Assembly: GCF_001039355.2 (NCBI RefSeq)
Contig: NW_019773514.1
Span: 736,147-783,650 of the forward strand
Length of the DNA stretch: 47,504 bases
DNA from: Lingula anatina
Taxonomy: Eukaryota > Brachiopoda > Lingulata > Lingulida > Lingulidae
Reading direction: 5' to 3'
Part shown: piece by piece, positions 1 to 11,700 of the stretch
How the letters are laid out: every line of letters starts with the position of its first letter
How positions within the stretch are numbered: the stretch's first letter is position 1
Notes under the pieces: model-generated
The model's database searches: none
The model's input: only the letters and a program-made list of their open reading frames with translations
What the model was told of the DNA's origin: nothing
Made by a program: the position numbers and the translations under genes

Positions 1-889
1 AGAAAATTGTAATAAAGCAATGGTAAGTTTACCAGTGATACATTTCTATGGTGTAATACAGGGGTCACAGCTGAAAGTGGCCACAAAAATGCTGAGCGCA
101 GACCATGAATTTGGACAGAGCAAATAAAAATGCAAAATAAATTAGCTAACCTAGCCATGAAGGTCTAAAGCTAACAATGCATGCAGTGGTCAACTGGCTT
201 GTCCAATGCATTCATTAAGTTGACAGATTGAACAGATTTGAGAAAATTTATGTACTTAATGTATCAAGAACTGATTAATATTTCACTGGATCTTTATGAC
301 CATTTAACAAATGTGTAAATTTTGTCATTTTGGCTTTTTCATGCATTAATCATATATCCTTGCTGTTAAATCGAGCCAAGGCAATATCTAGAGTTACAAA
401 TTGAGTTTAATGCCCCAATTATGACAATCAATGCTGTTGCATGCACAGCTACAAAAATTATAGCCCTTATATATCTTGTTATACAAAAATATCAACATCC
501 AACTTGTTTCACAAAGTAACATCTTATACTTAAGGTGTAATAAATTATGTTTTATGCCCCATTTATGACAGCCATTGCGCTTGCACACCTACACAAATTA
601 TAGCCATATATGATACCATGTTACCAGTCTCGGCCTTGTACACTGTATCCAGCCCAATGTTCTCTTGTCAGCTGAATATGTAATACCACATGTTCCAGCA
701 CAGACTAAAGCAATTACAGCAAATTACTTGGCATTGAGTGCATATGCACTAAGCTATATCCTATGTCATCTGTCCGATCTGTTTGCTTTTAAGTTATTCC
801 AGTCTAAACTGAAATTAATACCAGCTTTGTTAGGCCAACCAGGAGTCCAATGAGGGCGTAAGAAACCAGAGATTCTTTAGAGCCTTTCA
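1..889. other. AT-rich non-coding DNA with a degenerate direct repeat
   Basis: No gene recognised. The only structure I see is a direct repeat. Positions 397-475 and 541-615 share the order 'aaatt..g.ttTATGCCCC', 'TTATGACA', 'TGCACACCTACA' and 'AAATTATAGCC' with an offset of about 140-144 bases. Short reading frames on both strands here lack gene-like composition and splice context. Confidence 0.55.
397..615. repeat. Degenerate ~142-bp direct repeat, about 1.5 units
   Basis: Two related stretches (397-475 and 541-615) carry the same blocks in the same order, including TGCCCC, TTATGACA and ATTATAGCC, separated by about 142 bases. The identity is visible but imperfect, so this is an old local duplication. 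No function can be assigned. Confidence 0.5.
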
Positions 890-1040
890 CACTGGCAATT
901 TTGACCGGGGTTAAAGCCTGATCTCGGTTTTATCATGGCTAACTTTTCTTATGTAAATGGACTATGCATGCCTGACCATGGTCCAAATAAACCTAGATCA
1001 GGACTTTGGTGGTATCGCAGCCTTTTCTAAATCCTTCTCT
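890..1040. repeat. Degenerate hairpin element (MITE-like remnant)
   Basis: The left segment around 910-935 (AAAGCCTGATCTCGGTTTTA) pairs, with a few mismatches, with the segment around 987-1010 (AAACCTAGATCAGGACTTTGG). The pairing flanks a central palindromic stretch containing GCATGC and CCATGG. Arms further out are too eroded to define ends or a target-site duplication. It is probably an old non-autonomous DNA transposon. Confidence 0.4.
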
Positions 1041-1194
1041 AAATCGTAGTCTGGACTGTATGTTAACCTTTGAAACACATGCTCAAAAGTAGGCAATTAA
1101 CATTATTTTACATGTTAATCACAGTATTGTAACATGTATCATGTTTTTCTAATGGTAATATTTCTTTTTATGAGTAAATTAAATATTTCCAGTA

Positions 1195-1455
1195 TAGATA
1201 ACCTTTGACCTCAGTCACCGATGATTTTTTATCCTGAACCACGGACGACCTCTGACCAGGCAAGACCTGAGATGTGGATGACCTTTGACCTCAAAATATT
1301 TGAAGACAAACTTTCTCTCACCTGCACCACTGACGACCTTTGACCAGGAAAGAATTCAACATATTGGTGATCTCTGACCACTGACCCCAATACATCTCAA
1401 GACAAACTTGAGATATTGCAATTGCCTAGTATGAACAACCTTTGACCTCAAGGTG
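1195..1455. promoter_or_regulatory. Cluster of TGACC(T) motifs with DR1-like nuclear-receptor sites
   Basis: The pentamer TGACC recurs about ten times in 260 bases. The exact direct repeat TGACCTTTGACCT (reverse complement AGGTCAAAGGTCA) lies at 1279-1291. Close variants are at 1199-1211, 1334-1346 and 1437-1449. AGGTCA repeated with one-base spacing (DR1) is the established binding site for RXR heterodimers, HNF4 and COUP-TF. The surrounding words (AAGACAAACTT after the motif, seen twice) suggest that the cluster arose by decay of a ~100-bp tandem repeat. Regulatory function is inference. Confidence 0.4.
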
Positions 1456-2127
1456 CCTTCAACCATGTTTGACCTGTCAGTACATAATACTCTTCATTTC
1501 AATGACCAATAACATCCTCAGCAACAAAATGACCTTTATCGTCTTACATAATATACATCTGACATCCATCTTCACAACACTGACTATGTAAGCTATGTCT
1601 GAGAACCATGTGCATTATCCATTAGTGTTTTTTCACCTGTAAAAGTGAAAAATGTTTTAATCCATTTCACACACTTGGAGCATCTTGGAAACTGAACATG
1701 AGACAAAGAAAATAAGGTTGTAAAAAAAGTCAACTTAATGGCTCACAATATTTGATACCGGAGTCTGGCTCTAGATATACAAGTAATATCAAAAAATCAT
1801 TAAAAACTATGGATGGTACTGTCAACAGTGCTAGTTTTTGAATTATAGAGCAATCTTTAACAAGGGTCATTTAGCATGGTCAGTGGGTGAGTTAGTGACC
1901 TCATTTTGCTTATCATGATATTTTTATTATATTTTTAATCCAAGTACGTTTTTCAAGTTCCAATTCTGAAAAAAAGACAAATATTAATTTCAGTGAAAAA
2001 TTTTTTTCAATATGAAAGAGAGGACAGTTGGAAACCATGACAACCTGATTGCTTGACAGTTGTCAAATAACATGGAAAATCTGGAAGGAAAAAAAAACAC
2101 TGAAGGTAGAGTTCTGTCACAGACTGG
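1456..2127. other. AT-rich non-coding DNA
   Basis: No gene, strong repeat or RNA gene recognised. A few further TGACC words continue from the upstream cluster, for example near 1446-1530, and fade out. Confidence 0.5.
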
Positions 2128-3403
2128 TTAGCATGACCACTTCAGCTGCTGTCCCTGATCCTTGACCTCCAAAATTCTTACTGCCAAAAAGTAGTATAAA
2201 AACCCCAGACAGATATCTTTACCATCATGGAATCAAGGTCAGACAAAGATTGCATGATCATGCATTTTCTAGCTTCTCAGTTTTTTTCCCTCCTTTTTTA
2301 TCATCTCTCTCTATCTTTTCCCTGCTTTCTCTCCCTCTGCTTTTACTGACCATCCCAATGGGGATTATCCAAGTCAAGCTGACCCTGTAGTCCTGCCAGT
2401 GGTCAAAGGGATGACATTAGCGTGACTGTCACATAATGAGATAGGATGTCTATTCAGACACACTTGACCATTGACAATATGACCTAGGCCACTGATATGA
2501 GACTGGTAAACAAGAGCCAAGCACCAACCTAATTCTAAGCACATTTACACAGAAATGAGACCTGCAGGGGTGTTGGTTGCATAATTAATGTACTCTGTCA
2601 CTCAATGTATTTCTGTCTCTGTTCTCCTCATCATGCATGTGCCATTAACCCTCAGACACAGTACCATTAACCCTCCGACATCCACACATATGGAGAGTGC
2701 ATTAGCCTCATTTTTCTAATTATAGCACAGCTTCTCCTGATTATTCAAAAATCTTCAAAGCAATTTACCAATGTCTACCTTGCAGCCATGCAAAGACACC
2801 ATGGCCTGTCATATTCCAGGATACATATCTATATCTATCTACCATATAGAGGGTATATACCAGGGTATATCAGCATAAGAAATGCAACAGCAAAGGTTAA
2901 CACTGCAATGCATCTTATGTCTCTCTATAATGTCAGTCTGGCCTCACGTACTTACCTATCGCAAAGGTACTATGCGTATGCAAGTATAGCCTGTGTTTGC
3001 TACTCAACAGAGGAAGTGTTGTTCACAGAGGCCATAGACAACAGCTGAGAGGCCCTGACCCCCATGACATAATATCCACTGTACAGCAGGCAGATATTGA
3101 TTATCACCATGGCAACACCTGCTAATCAAACAAAGGGCTTGCCTGACCTTGCTCTGTATTCCACATGCTGCTGATTCCTACACACATGTATACTTGTGTG
3201 GTTGTCACATGAAACATTTCAGGGGGGGAACAGGAAAATGTGATTTTGAAAACAAAAACTGATGACCAACCTGTACATGATGCAGCCCATGTCGGTTTTT
3301 AAACATAACAAAACAAATATAGTTCTCTTAATCAAAATCTCCTTGTTGTGCCCCTTTTTTAAAATCTCTTGACAAAAATATTTTGCTTACTATTGGTGTC
3401 TTA

Positions 3404-3652
3404 GACTGGGTTCCCATACTTAGATCAATCCATCTGGATCGACCTAACTCCCTAAGGGTTCACGCTTAATTGCTATCAGCTCTAGAGGCTTAAATGTCTG
3501 TCACGCCAACCGAATCAGCTAGGGGTAAAGATAATTACCCCCTAACAGTTTTACTAGGCATGACAGATGTTTAAGCCGGTAAGTTTGATAGCAATTTAGT
3601 GAGACTTCCCAGGGAAATAGATCAATCCAAATATCTGTGGGAATGGTCCCCT
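3404..3652 (+). mobile_element. Hairpin MITE, PIF/Harbinger-like (family A, copy 1)
   Basis: This ~249-bp sequence is an imperfect palindrome over its whole length. The left arm contains GATCAATCCATCTGGATCG, AATTGCTATCAGC and TTAAATGTCTGTCACGCC; the right arm carries their reverse complements. It has no coding capacity. Terminal repeats are GACTGGGTTCCCA and GGGGACCATTCCCA, flanked by TTA on the left and a TA-containing triplet on the right. Three-base TTA/TAA duplications are typical of PIF/Harbinger elements, so that assignment is inferred. The same insertion sits in the second allelic block. Confidence 0.7.
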
Positions 3653-4192
3653 AGTGAGCTGTTGGACATTAACATCATATCAATACATTCTTCACAAAGA
3701 ATAAACTGATGGACATTCTCTATTATGGCAATGTACATGGAGTTTACAAAAGGAATGTTATATTCTGTCCATTTCATTCAAATCTATCATTTACAAAAAT
3801 AAGTTCTTTTTGAGACTTCAATGAAAAACTAAAAATTTAATTCTCTAGCAAAACCTAAGCCAGAAAGTCAAATTACCATGATGACTCATTTCAATTACTG
3901 TTTTTTTTTCTTATCTCACCATTTCAGTATATGTTTCTTCTGGAATACTCTGTATATCAATGAATCTATATAATCCACATTTGACATGTCATGGTGTCTT
4001 GATTTAAGCCGTGAATTGCATACATGCCCCAGTGTTCAGTATATAGGCATTCTGTCTTGGCCCACCTTTTTATCCTTATTATCAGATAACACAGACAGTG
4101 GGTGGAAATATATTTGCTGCATAATTAAAGGAATCTCATGAACCTGAGGTTTATGCTATACATTAAATTTTCAAGGTATCTTTCCAGTGACT

Positions 4193-4195
<3 letters not shown>

Positions 4196-4242
<47 letters not shown>
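4196..4242. repeat. (TA)n microsatellite
   Basis: Uninterrupted TA dinucleotides, about 23 units. The corresponding tract in the other copy (6444-6476) is shorter, as expected for an allelic length polymorphism. Confidence 0.95.
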
Positions 4243-4245
<3 letters not shown>

Positions 4246-4341
4246 GTAGCATGAAAGTGGGTCTTGTACCTTAAATCAAGGACAGAAAATTAAAGTGTGC
4301 CTAGCTCTCTGTTAAACTGAAAATAAATCAATAAATATGAA

Positions 4342-4376
4342 CTAGAGGATCAGAGAGGCAATACCGCCTCCGANTC
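4342..4376. other. Assembly join: 32 unique bases followed by a single N
   Basis: After homology with the second copy ends at about 4341, 32 bases of more GC-rich sequence (CAGAGAGGCAATACCGCCTC within it) precede one N at 4374. The second copy then begins at 4377. A lone N is typical of a contig join with an estimated overlap. The 32 bases have no counterpart after 6575 and may be chimeric or low-quality contig end. Confidence 0.7.
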
Positions 4377-5650
4377 TTAGCATGACCACTTCAGCTGCTG
4401 TCCCTGATCCTTGACCTCCAAAATTCTTACTGCCAAAAAGTAGTATAAAAAACCCAGACAGATATCTTTACCATCATGAAATCAAGGTCAGACAAAGATT
4501 GCATGATCATGCATTTTCCAGCTTCTCAGTTTTTTCCCCTCCTTTTTTATCATCTCTCTCTATCTTTTCCCTGCTCTCTCTCCCTCTGCTTTTACTGACC
4601 ATCCCAATGGGGATTATCCAAGTCAAGCTGACCCTGTAGTCAGTGGTCAAAGGGATGACATTAGCGTGACTGTCACATAATGAGATAGGATGTCTATTCA
4701 GACACACTTGACCATTGACAATATGACTTAGGCCACTGATATGAGACTGGTAAACAAGAGCCAAGCACCAACCTAATTCTAAGCACATTTACACAGAAAT
4801 GAGACCTGCAGGGGTGTTGGTTGCATAATTAATGTACTCTGTCACTCAATGTATTTCTGTCTCTGTTCTCCTCATCATGCATGTGCCATTAACCCTCAGA
4901 CACTGTACCATTAACCCTCAGACATCCACACATATGGAGAGTACATTAGCCTCATTTTTCTAATTATAGCACAGCTTCTCCTGATTATTCAAAAATCTTC
5001 AAAGCAATTTACCAATGTCTACCTTGCAGCCATGCAAAGACACCATGGCCTGTCATATTCCAGGATACATATCTATATCCATCTACCATATATAGGGTAT
5101 ATACCAGGGTATATCAGCATAAGAAATGCAACTGCAAAGGTTAACACTGCAATGCATCTTATGTCTCCCTATAATGTCAGTCTGGCCTCACGTACTTACC
5201 TATCCCAAAGGTACTATGCGTGTGCAAGTATAGCCTGTGTTTGCTACTCAACAGAGGAAGTGTTGTTCACAGAGGCCATAGACAACAACAGCTGAGAGGC
5301 CCTGACCCCCATGACATAATATCCACTGTACAGCAGGCAGATATTGATTATCACCATGGCAACACCTGCTAATCAAACAAAGGGCTTGCCTGACCTTGCT
5401 CTGTATTCCACATGCTGCTGATTCCTACACACATGTATACTTGTGTGGTTGTCACATGAAACATTTCAGGGGGGGGACAGGAAAATGTGATTTTGAAAAC
5501 TAAAACTGATGACCAACATGTACATGATGCAGCCCATGTCGGTTTTTAAACATAACAAAACAAATATAGTTCTCTTAATCAAAATCCCCTTGTTGTGCCC
5601 CTTTTTTAAATCTCTAGACAAGAATATTTTTGCTTACTATTGGTGTCTTA

Positions 5651-5899
5651 GACTGGGTTCCCATACTTAGATCAATCCATCTGGATCGACCTAACTCCTT
5701 TAGGGTTCATGCTTAATTGCTATCAGCTGTAGAGGCTTAAATGTCTGTCACGCCAATCGAATCAGCTAGGGGTAAAGATAATTACCCCCTAACAGTTTTA
5801 CTAGGCATGACAGATGTTTAAGCCGATAAGTTTGATAGCAATTTAGTGAGACTCCCCAGGGAAATAGACCGATCCAAATATCTGTGAGAATGGTCCCCT
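5651..5899 (+). mobile_element. Hairpin MITE, PIF/Harbinger-like (family A, allelic copy of 3404-3652)
   Basis: Same element, orientation and flanks as 3404-3652, with a few substitutions. Because its flanks are also duplicated, it is the same insertion event and not an independent transposition. Confidence 0.7.
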
Positions 5900-6440
5900 A
5901 GTGAGCTGTTGGAGATTAACATCATATCAATACATTCTTCACAAAGAATAAGCAGATGGACATTCTCTATTATGGCAATGTACATGGAGTTTACCAAAGG
6001 AATGTTATATTCTGTCCATTTCATTCAAATCTATCATTTACAAAAATAAGTTCTTTTTGAGACTTCAATGAAAAACTAAAAATTTAATTCTCTAGCAAAA
6101 CCTAAGCCAGAAAGTCAAATTACCATGATGACTCATTTCAATTACTGTTTTTTTTTTCTTATCTCACCATTTCAGTATATGTTGCTTCTGGAATACTCTG
6201 TATATCAATGAATCTATATAATCCACATTTGACATGTCATGGTGTCTTGATTTAAGCCATGAATTGCATACATGCACCAGTGTTCAGCATATAGGCATTT
6301 TCTCTTGGCTCACCTTTTTATCCTTATTATCAGATAACACAGACAGTGGGTGGAAATATATTTGCTGCATAATTAAAGGAATCTCATGAACCTGAGGTTT
6401 ATACTTTACATTAAATTTTCAAGGTATCATTCCAGTGACT

Positions 6441-6443
<3 letters not shown>

Positions 6444-6476
<33 letters not shown>
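6444..6476. repeat. (TA)n microsatellite
   Basis: Uninterrupted TA dinucleotides, about 16 units. It is the allelic counterpart of 4196-4242. Confidence 0.95.
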
Positions 6477-6479
<3 letters not shown>

Positions 6480-6554
6480 GTAGCATGAAAGTGGGTCTTG
6501 TACCTTAAATCAAGGACAGAAAATTAAAGTGTGCCTAGCTCTCTGTTAAACTGA

Positions 6555-6619
6555 AAATAAATAAATAAATATGAATAATACCCCTCCCCCCAAAATAAAT
6601 AAATAAATAAATAAATAAA
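6555..6619. repeat. (AAAT)n simple repeat, interrupted
   Basis: Two runs of AAATAAAT-type tetranucleotides at 6555-6572 and 6593-6619, separated by a C-rich interruption. Confidence 0.9.
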
Positions 6620-7932
6620 GTAAAACATTAAGAGTATCTTAATCCTATTTCCCTACCAAAATAACCCATCTGACCTACCTTTACCTGAAATTTAATACCA
6701 CTTATAATTATAAATTATGTAGTTCTAAATGACATGGCAATCATTTAGAATGACATAACAAATTACACAGTGTTTTCTGTCTTGGTCTTGTGTAATGTAT
6801 AATATTAAAGATGTCATTTTTCATATGAAGATGTGTGATACCATGCTTTGAACCGTCTGTGCAAAGATCTAAGGCCCAGAAAGAAATAATGACAGTATAG
6901 GTACGATTCAGATAAACTTTTGTTCATAGGTTTTTTTTTATGTCTTGAAGGTCTGAAATGTGAAAGATAAATAAATGAGCTTTGCTAAGTAAGCATAAAA
7001 CTTTGGGACATTTTCAAATGCAGGGATTGAGGACAACTTAATTAAAACTTGTCCTCTACTTTGTAAAAAATTCTCCTTCAACTAACTTCCCATCTCTTTC
7101 TTTAAAATCAACAGAAACATTTCAACAACTTCCCAACTAATTGCTATATCTTAAATTACCTTTAATGGCTTTTATGGTGGTAACTGCTACACTTGCCCCC
7201 TGATTATAAGATGTCCTACGATGTGCTGATAGACATATAAGTGCACTATTCAATCTGAAAAGAAATGAAAATTCAAATGGGCTTATAAAAAACTGCTACA
7301 TTAAAAACATATTAAAATAAATTTTTTTGCTTTGTATACATCCCCCCTCCTTTAAATAATCCTGGATCCGCCCCTGTATATATATATATATATATGGGCC
7401 CAAGCATTGAATGAGTGACCTGAATTTCCATAGTCACTCGGAACTCACAACAACATAATCCTCATGACTCTGCTTAACTCAGGGTGCACGTGTGAATTAA
7501 GCCGATAGCTCAGCTTACTACAGATTATTTCACCTCCTTGTGCCATGTTGACTGATCTAGGTATTACCGAGAGTAATTGATAGACATGTAAGCCAGACAA
7601 GAAAATAAGACAACACAATGTCATCAAATAGGTGATGATACACTAATGACAGAGTGTATATTCGTTTCTTTTTTACCATCGTGTCTGATCCACATGTAAA
7701 ACAGCCATAAATCTTTTGTTGAGACACAATAGAAATAGGATATAATGATTAGTTTATTTCATAATCTACACTCTGAATTATCTGCTTATAGAAATTGTAT
7801 TTGTTTCTTCTTTTGTATATCAATTTTTTAGTCACCTGTCTTTTTTTTTTAATCTATATATTCAAACAAGAAATCACTTAACTATTTAATTTATTAGTCT
7901 AGTTTATGATTCATGCCTCTATCTGTCCAATT
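6620..7932. other. AT-rich non-coding DNA with a transposon terminus
   Basis: No gene recognised. Near 7361-7376 there is an isolated end resembling a DNA-transposon terminus (GGATCCGCCCCTG, reverse complement CAGGGGCGGATCC), directly abutting a (TA)n run at 7377-7395. The same terminus occurs at 13293 and, diverged, at 21414. Confidence 0.5.
7377..7395. repeat. (TA)n microsatellite
   Basis: About nine TA units next to a GGATCCGCCCCTG transposon-like terminus. Confidence 0.85.
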
Positions 7933-8685
7933 CTCTTACCATTTGGCCATCCCTAATTACTGCCACAGCACACAGGAGCCTGTACACGCATAACTCAGAA
8001 GGCCCCAAACATACGAACAGCATGCACCGTGTCAATTTCATAATGAACTGGGTCCCACTGACGCAACAGTGATACGGGCCACACCGCATTCGCCTTTTTC
8101 TGTGGTATTTTGAGCTAAAGTAAGTACACACAAAATCGATATGGCCTAATCCGTTCTGTAATCTACTGGCTCCCAATAATGCTAGATTTAAACGGACCAT
8201 GTCATATTATTTTTTTAATCAGGAATTTTGAGCTCAAAATGATCACGCATCTCATAAAACAAAACTGACATGGCTCATGTCACTTTTGCAGTTCACTATG
8301 CCCACAAGACATGTCAATCTTGCGTCTATTAATGAGCTAGACTGAGGCTGTGTTCATATGAAAAATCTATTTTCTAAAAATCTATATGCGGTATCTTGTG
8401 ATCACGGTCTGTGCCCTGAATACCCCGTGGCGTAATTACTGGCAGCGCCGATAATTAATTACACCTTTGGAAGTAACTGGCTCACGCTGCCCATAATTAC
8501 GCAGTGGGGTATTCAGGGCACAGACGGTGATTACAAGATACCGCAAATAGATTTTAAGATTTTTAGAAAATAGATTTTTCATGTAAACGGTCCCTAAGTG
8601 TAATGCAACATGAACATGGTGCATGCTGTTTTTGTATATTTGGGGCCTTCTCATGCAGGCTCCTCTGGGCCATGGTAAAATCTCT
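7933..8685. repeat. Large inverted repeat enclosing a hairpin MITE
   Basis: The left arm at about 7933-8056 (CTTACCATTTGGCCAT, CAGGAGCCTG, AGAAGGCCCCAAACATAC, CAGCATGCACCGTGTCAA in order) is matched in reverse complement by about 8595-8685. The right arm's complement reads TTTTACCATGGCCC, AGGAGCCTGC, AGAAGGCCCCAAATATAC and CAGCATGCACCATGTTCA. Between the arms lie ~290 bases of spacer and a complete hairpin element at 8346-8594. The outer pair may be a larger, older foldback element into which the inner one inserted. Confidence 0.6.
8346..8594. mobile_element. Hairpin MITE, PIF/Harbinger-like (family B)
   Basis: Two ~100-base arms match closely in inverted orientation. The left arm reads ATGAAAAATCTATTTTC, GCGGTATCTTGTGATCAC, TCTGTGCCCTGAATACCCC and GCGTAATTA; the right arm gives the reverse complements with roughly one mismatch in ten. 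Terminal repeats are GGCTGTGTTCATATGAAAA and GGGACCGTTTACATGAAAA, flanked by TGA and TAA. There is no coding capacity. The Harbinger assignment rests on the three-base TAA-like flanks and is inferred. Confidence 0.65.
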
Positions 8686-8722
8686 TACAGTTCCATTTAC
8701 CTATTCACAGAAAGCAAACATT

Positions 8723-8744
8723 CCCCCCCCCCCCCCCCCCCCCC
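8723..8744. repeat. Poly-C tract
   Basis: A run of 22 consecutive C. Such runs can form i-motif/G-quadruplex structures and are prone to length error in assemblies. Confidence 0.95.
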
Positions 8745-11700
8745 GAGTGATTTTTTTCCTCCTCTAATTTTAATACCAATAATCATATACTGATAAATGG
8801 TATATTCATTCCATAAATTCTTCAATCCCTTCTCATGATTAATTCACTATTTATGCCACAAAGAATTCATATATTTACAGACTTTTATACGGGCACTTGA
8901 AACTGATTCAGTGACTTGTTGACTAATTTATCTAATTGCAGTAATTCCGTCTGCTTTTATACAATCCTCCATGCTTCCGTAATAAAAGTCTGAATAAAAA
9001 ATCAATAATTCACCATATCGAAATGAAAATTTCTGATCTGAATGATCTCAAACACAGATAACATCAGATAAAATAATAATATTTTACAGCACATAAAAGG
9101 TATGTGGTTCACAAACCAAAAAAAAAACTTCTAATCATTTGGAAATTGATGAGAAAGCATTTCTGTGTTCAAGTTACTTTGCAAGGTTTGTTTCTATGTA
9201 TGAATAGATAAAATACTTGTATGATACAAAGTATCATACAATATTATCAAACAATTCACAAAGGCAGGTTGAATACATAAGCTTTTGCTCAGCCACAATC
9301 AGTTCACTGAATCAAATATTCATGACCATACCACCACATTTCGTAAATTTTTCATTTTGATCTTAATTTATATCCTTAGTGAAATCTGAAAAAAAATCTT
9401 TCTTTCATATGCAGTTGATTTAAACAGCAGTTATTACTTTCTTGCTGATGTGTCTTTGATTTCAAATTAGAGTTGTGGTGGAGCAACACAATTGATCCTA
9501 TTTTCACTCTCTCTCTCTCCCCCCAGTCCTTTCCAATGTCATTTATTTATGTCCTAATTTCAATTAGTTAAAACACAACTCTGAGGGTTCATAGAAATGA
9601 TAGAGTCTCTCTTCTCCCTTTATAGGGAAGGTTTAATATTTTGATGAACATTTTTGAAAGCGGGAGACTATTTAATTCCATGTTGGCTGCGAAGTCATAA
9701 CAATACTTCAGAAAAAAAAAATCTGTCAATACAAATTAAATCTAAAAGTAATCAAAGAAAGCTTTCATCTCTAGTCCCTGATGAGCGCTTTTTAACTATT
9801 CAGCAATAACATTCTGTAGTTAATCAGACACACTTGACGAACTGATTCTGTTCTAAGCTCCACTTTCCCCATAACTGTATACTGCCTAAATCATGACCCA
9901 ATTGTGCTTCAAATGAGACAGAAATTGGGGACATCATGTCATAATAATGCATTTTTTTCTTGCACTAGCAACTTGCACATCTTTTTTATAGATAATTAAA
10001 AAGTAATTTGTTGCAAATATGTAAATAATCTTACAGCATTATAACATTTAAACATTTAAACATTAGTCCCATCTGATGGATAATAAGATTTCATCAATGA
10101 AAGAAAGCAGGCGTCCAAAGTAAATTTAAGAAATCTGCCCCAAGGATGTTTCAAGCATCTCATCCCTGAATTATATACATCAGTACACTTGTATTTCAGA
10201 TAAGAAATTGCAATGAGCTAACACAGATAAATGAGCACAAAATTTAACAAAAAATTAGGATTCTTCATCCCTTATAAAATTCTACTTTCATGTTCTGAGG
10301 GTGTAGTAATGTCCTCATACAAACCCATCAATCACAGGATAAGTTAACTCACATTCGTTAATGATCTTACCTTGCCTACGTATAATTACTAATCACACCA
10401 ACACTAAATTTCTCTACAAATCACATGATCCAAGTAGAGAGCATACATGCTGCATATGTACTAGCCAGCCATCGAGAATTATCGGGCCTGAATTATCACC
10501 CACAATCCCGCCAGCCCCTCTGATAAGCTGAACAGAATGTATGCACTCAATGTTAAGGTCATGAATTGGGTTTGTTCGAGTTCCACTGTATCCACTAAGC
10601 ACGATGTATTGATCCTTTGTGTGCTGACTTCAAAAGGGGCTACATGCTTACATAATTGCAGTGAATAGACTTTGCCAGTGTGGGCAGGCCGCTGATATTG
10701 TTGTTATCAGCCACTCAAGCCAGCTGGTCATGGCAGAGGACAAGGGGCCCTGACAATGGCAACACTCCTACTTTTGTTCACGCAATAAACGGCATTGATT
10801 TTTACCTGCACTAAACATTAGTTGCTTATACTGTGGAAGCAAATATACTTATTGATTTCGAGGTATGCAAGTGGATTGGAGCATACTACCTAAAATGTTG
10901 TAACTTACTGGGACAATTCAATAATAATTAAGATTTAAACATCATGTCTTTTCTAATAATTTTTTCTAATTTATTTCATGCTTGATGGCGATTAACTTCT
11001 GAACTGTCCTTGAAAAGTAGGGTGGGCATCTGACCAAACATCAGTGAAAAGGTGCTACTATTTTTTTTTCTTGGTATCCATACTTAAACTTGTTTTATAA
11101 ATCAAAATTAATGGGGAAAAAAACTGACGGTCTGGAAATGCGAAACACAATCAATAAAAAGATTTTTCTACATTCTTCTCCTTTTACACCAAACTTGTTT
11201 TCTTTCTTAATTTCAAAACTGATGGAGGTGCACACTGCTCGAGGTTGACAGAAATGATATACTGTGATCAAGATCAAACTAATGCATCCATAGCTGGTTT
11301 AACACTGAAATAAATAACGTAATCTAGGTACTGTCAGCAGTTCTGTCATTCCAAATTGTCTATCACATCGCTCTCTCCAGGGCTTACTGATTAGCAACCA
11401 TTCATTATTGCACCTTGTATCTATAAATTTCAAATTGCATATATTATATATGCAACAATAATGTATAGAGCTCCCATGTATATTAGTCAAGACCAATAGT
11501 GCTTGAACAGCATTATTATTACTTACAGTAATAAAATATAATCTATAAGTTATAATTGCATTTCTGTAGGTGGCAATTGTCCTCTGATTTAGCACAAATT
11601 CAGTCATCTATTCATATATTTTATTATGCCAGTCCCTCATAAAGCAGTTTTAAATGGGGATGCAGGATGAACTCCCAAAATGAGAGTACATGAAGTAGAT

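Larger units (their letters stand above)
2128..4341. repeat. First copy of a ~2.2-kb duplicated block (likely allelic)
   Basis: This block matches 4377-6575 almost base for base, including its (TA)n tract, its embedded hairpin MITE and all flanking words. Differences are scattered substitutions of a few percent, small indels (for example five bases near 2391) and a different (TA)n length (4196-4242 against 6444-6476). The second copy starts right after a lone N. Collinearity, low divergence and the N favour two alleles left in tandem by the assembler. An 86-codon frame at 2788-3048 is preserved in both copies, but its differences change amino acids, so it does not look coding. Confidence 0.85.
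4377..6575. repeat. Second copy of the ~2.2-kb duplicated block (likely allelic)
   Basis: Collinear with 2128-4341 and starting just after the N. A frame at 5032-5295 corresponds to the one at 2788-3048, but the differences replace amino acids (Y/H, R/I, L/P, Y/C, plus an inserted codon). That argues against coding selection. Confidence 0.85.

Noticed and set aside
2788-5295. Paired 86/87-codon frames conserved in both copies of the first duplicated block
   Set aside because: The differences between copies are mostly amino-acid-changing, including R/I and L/P, plus an inserted codon. This is the pattern of unconstrained DNA.
8436-8654. 72-codon minus-strand frame
   Set aside because: Covers the right arm of the hairpin MITE and outer inverted repeat.
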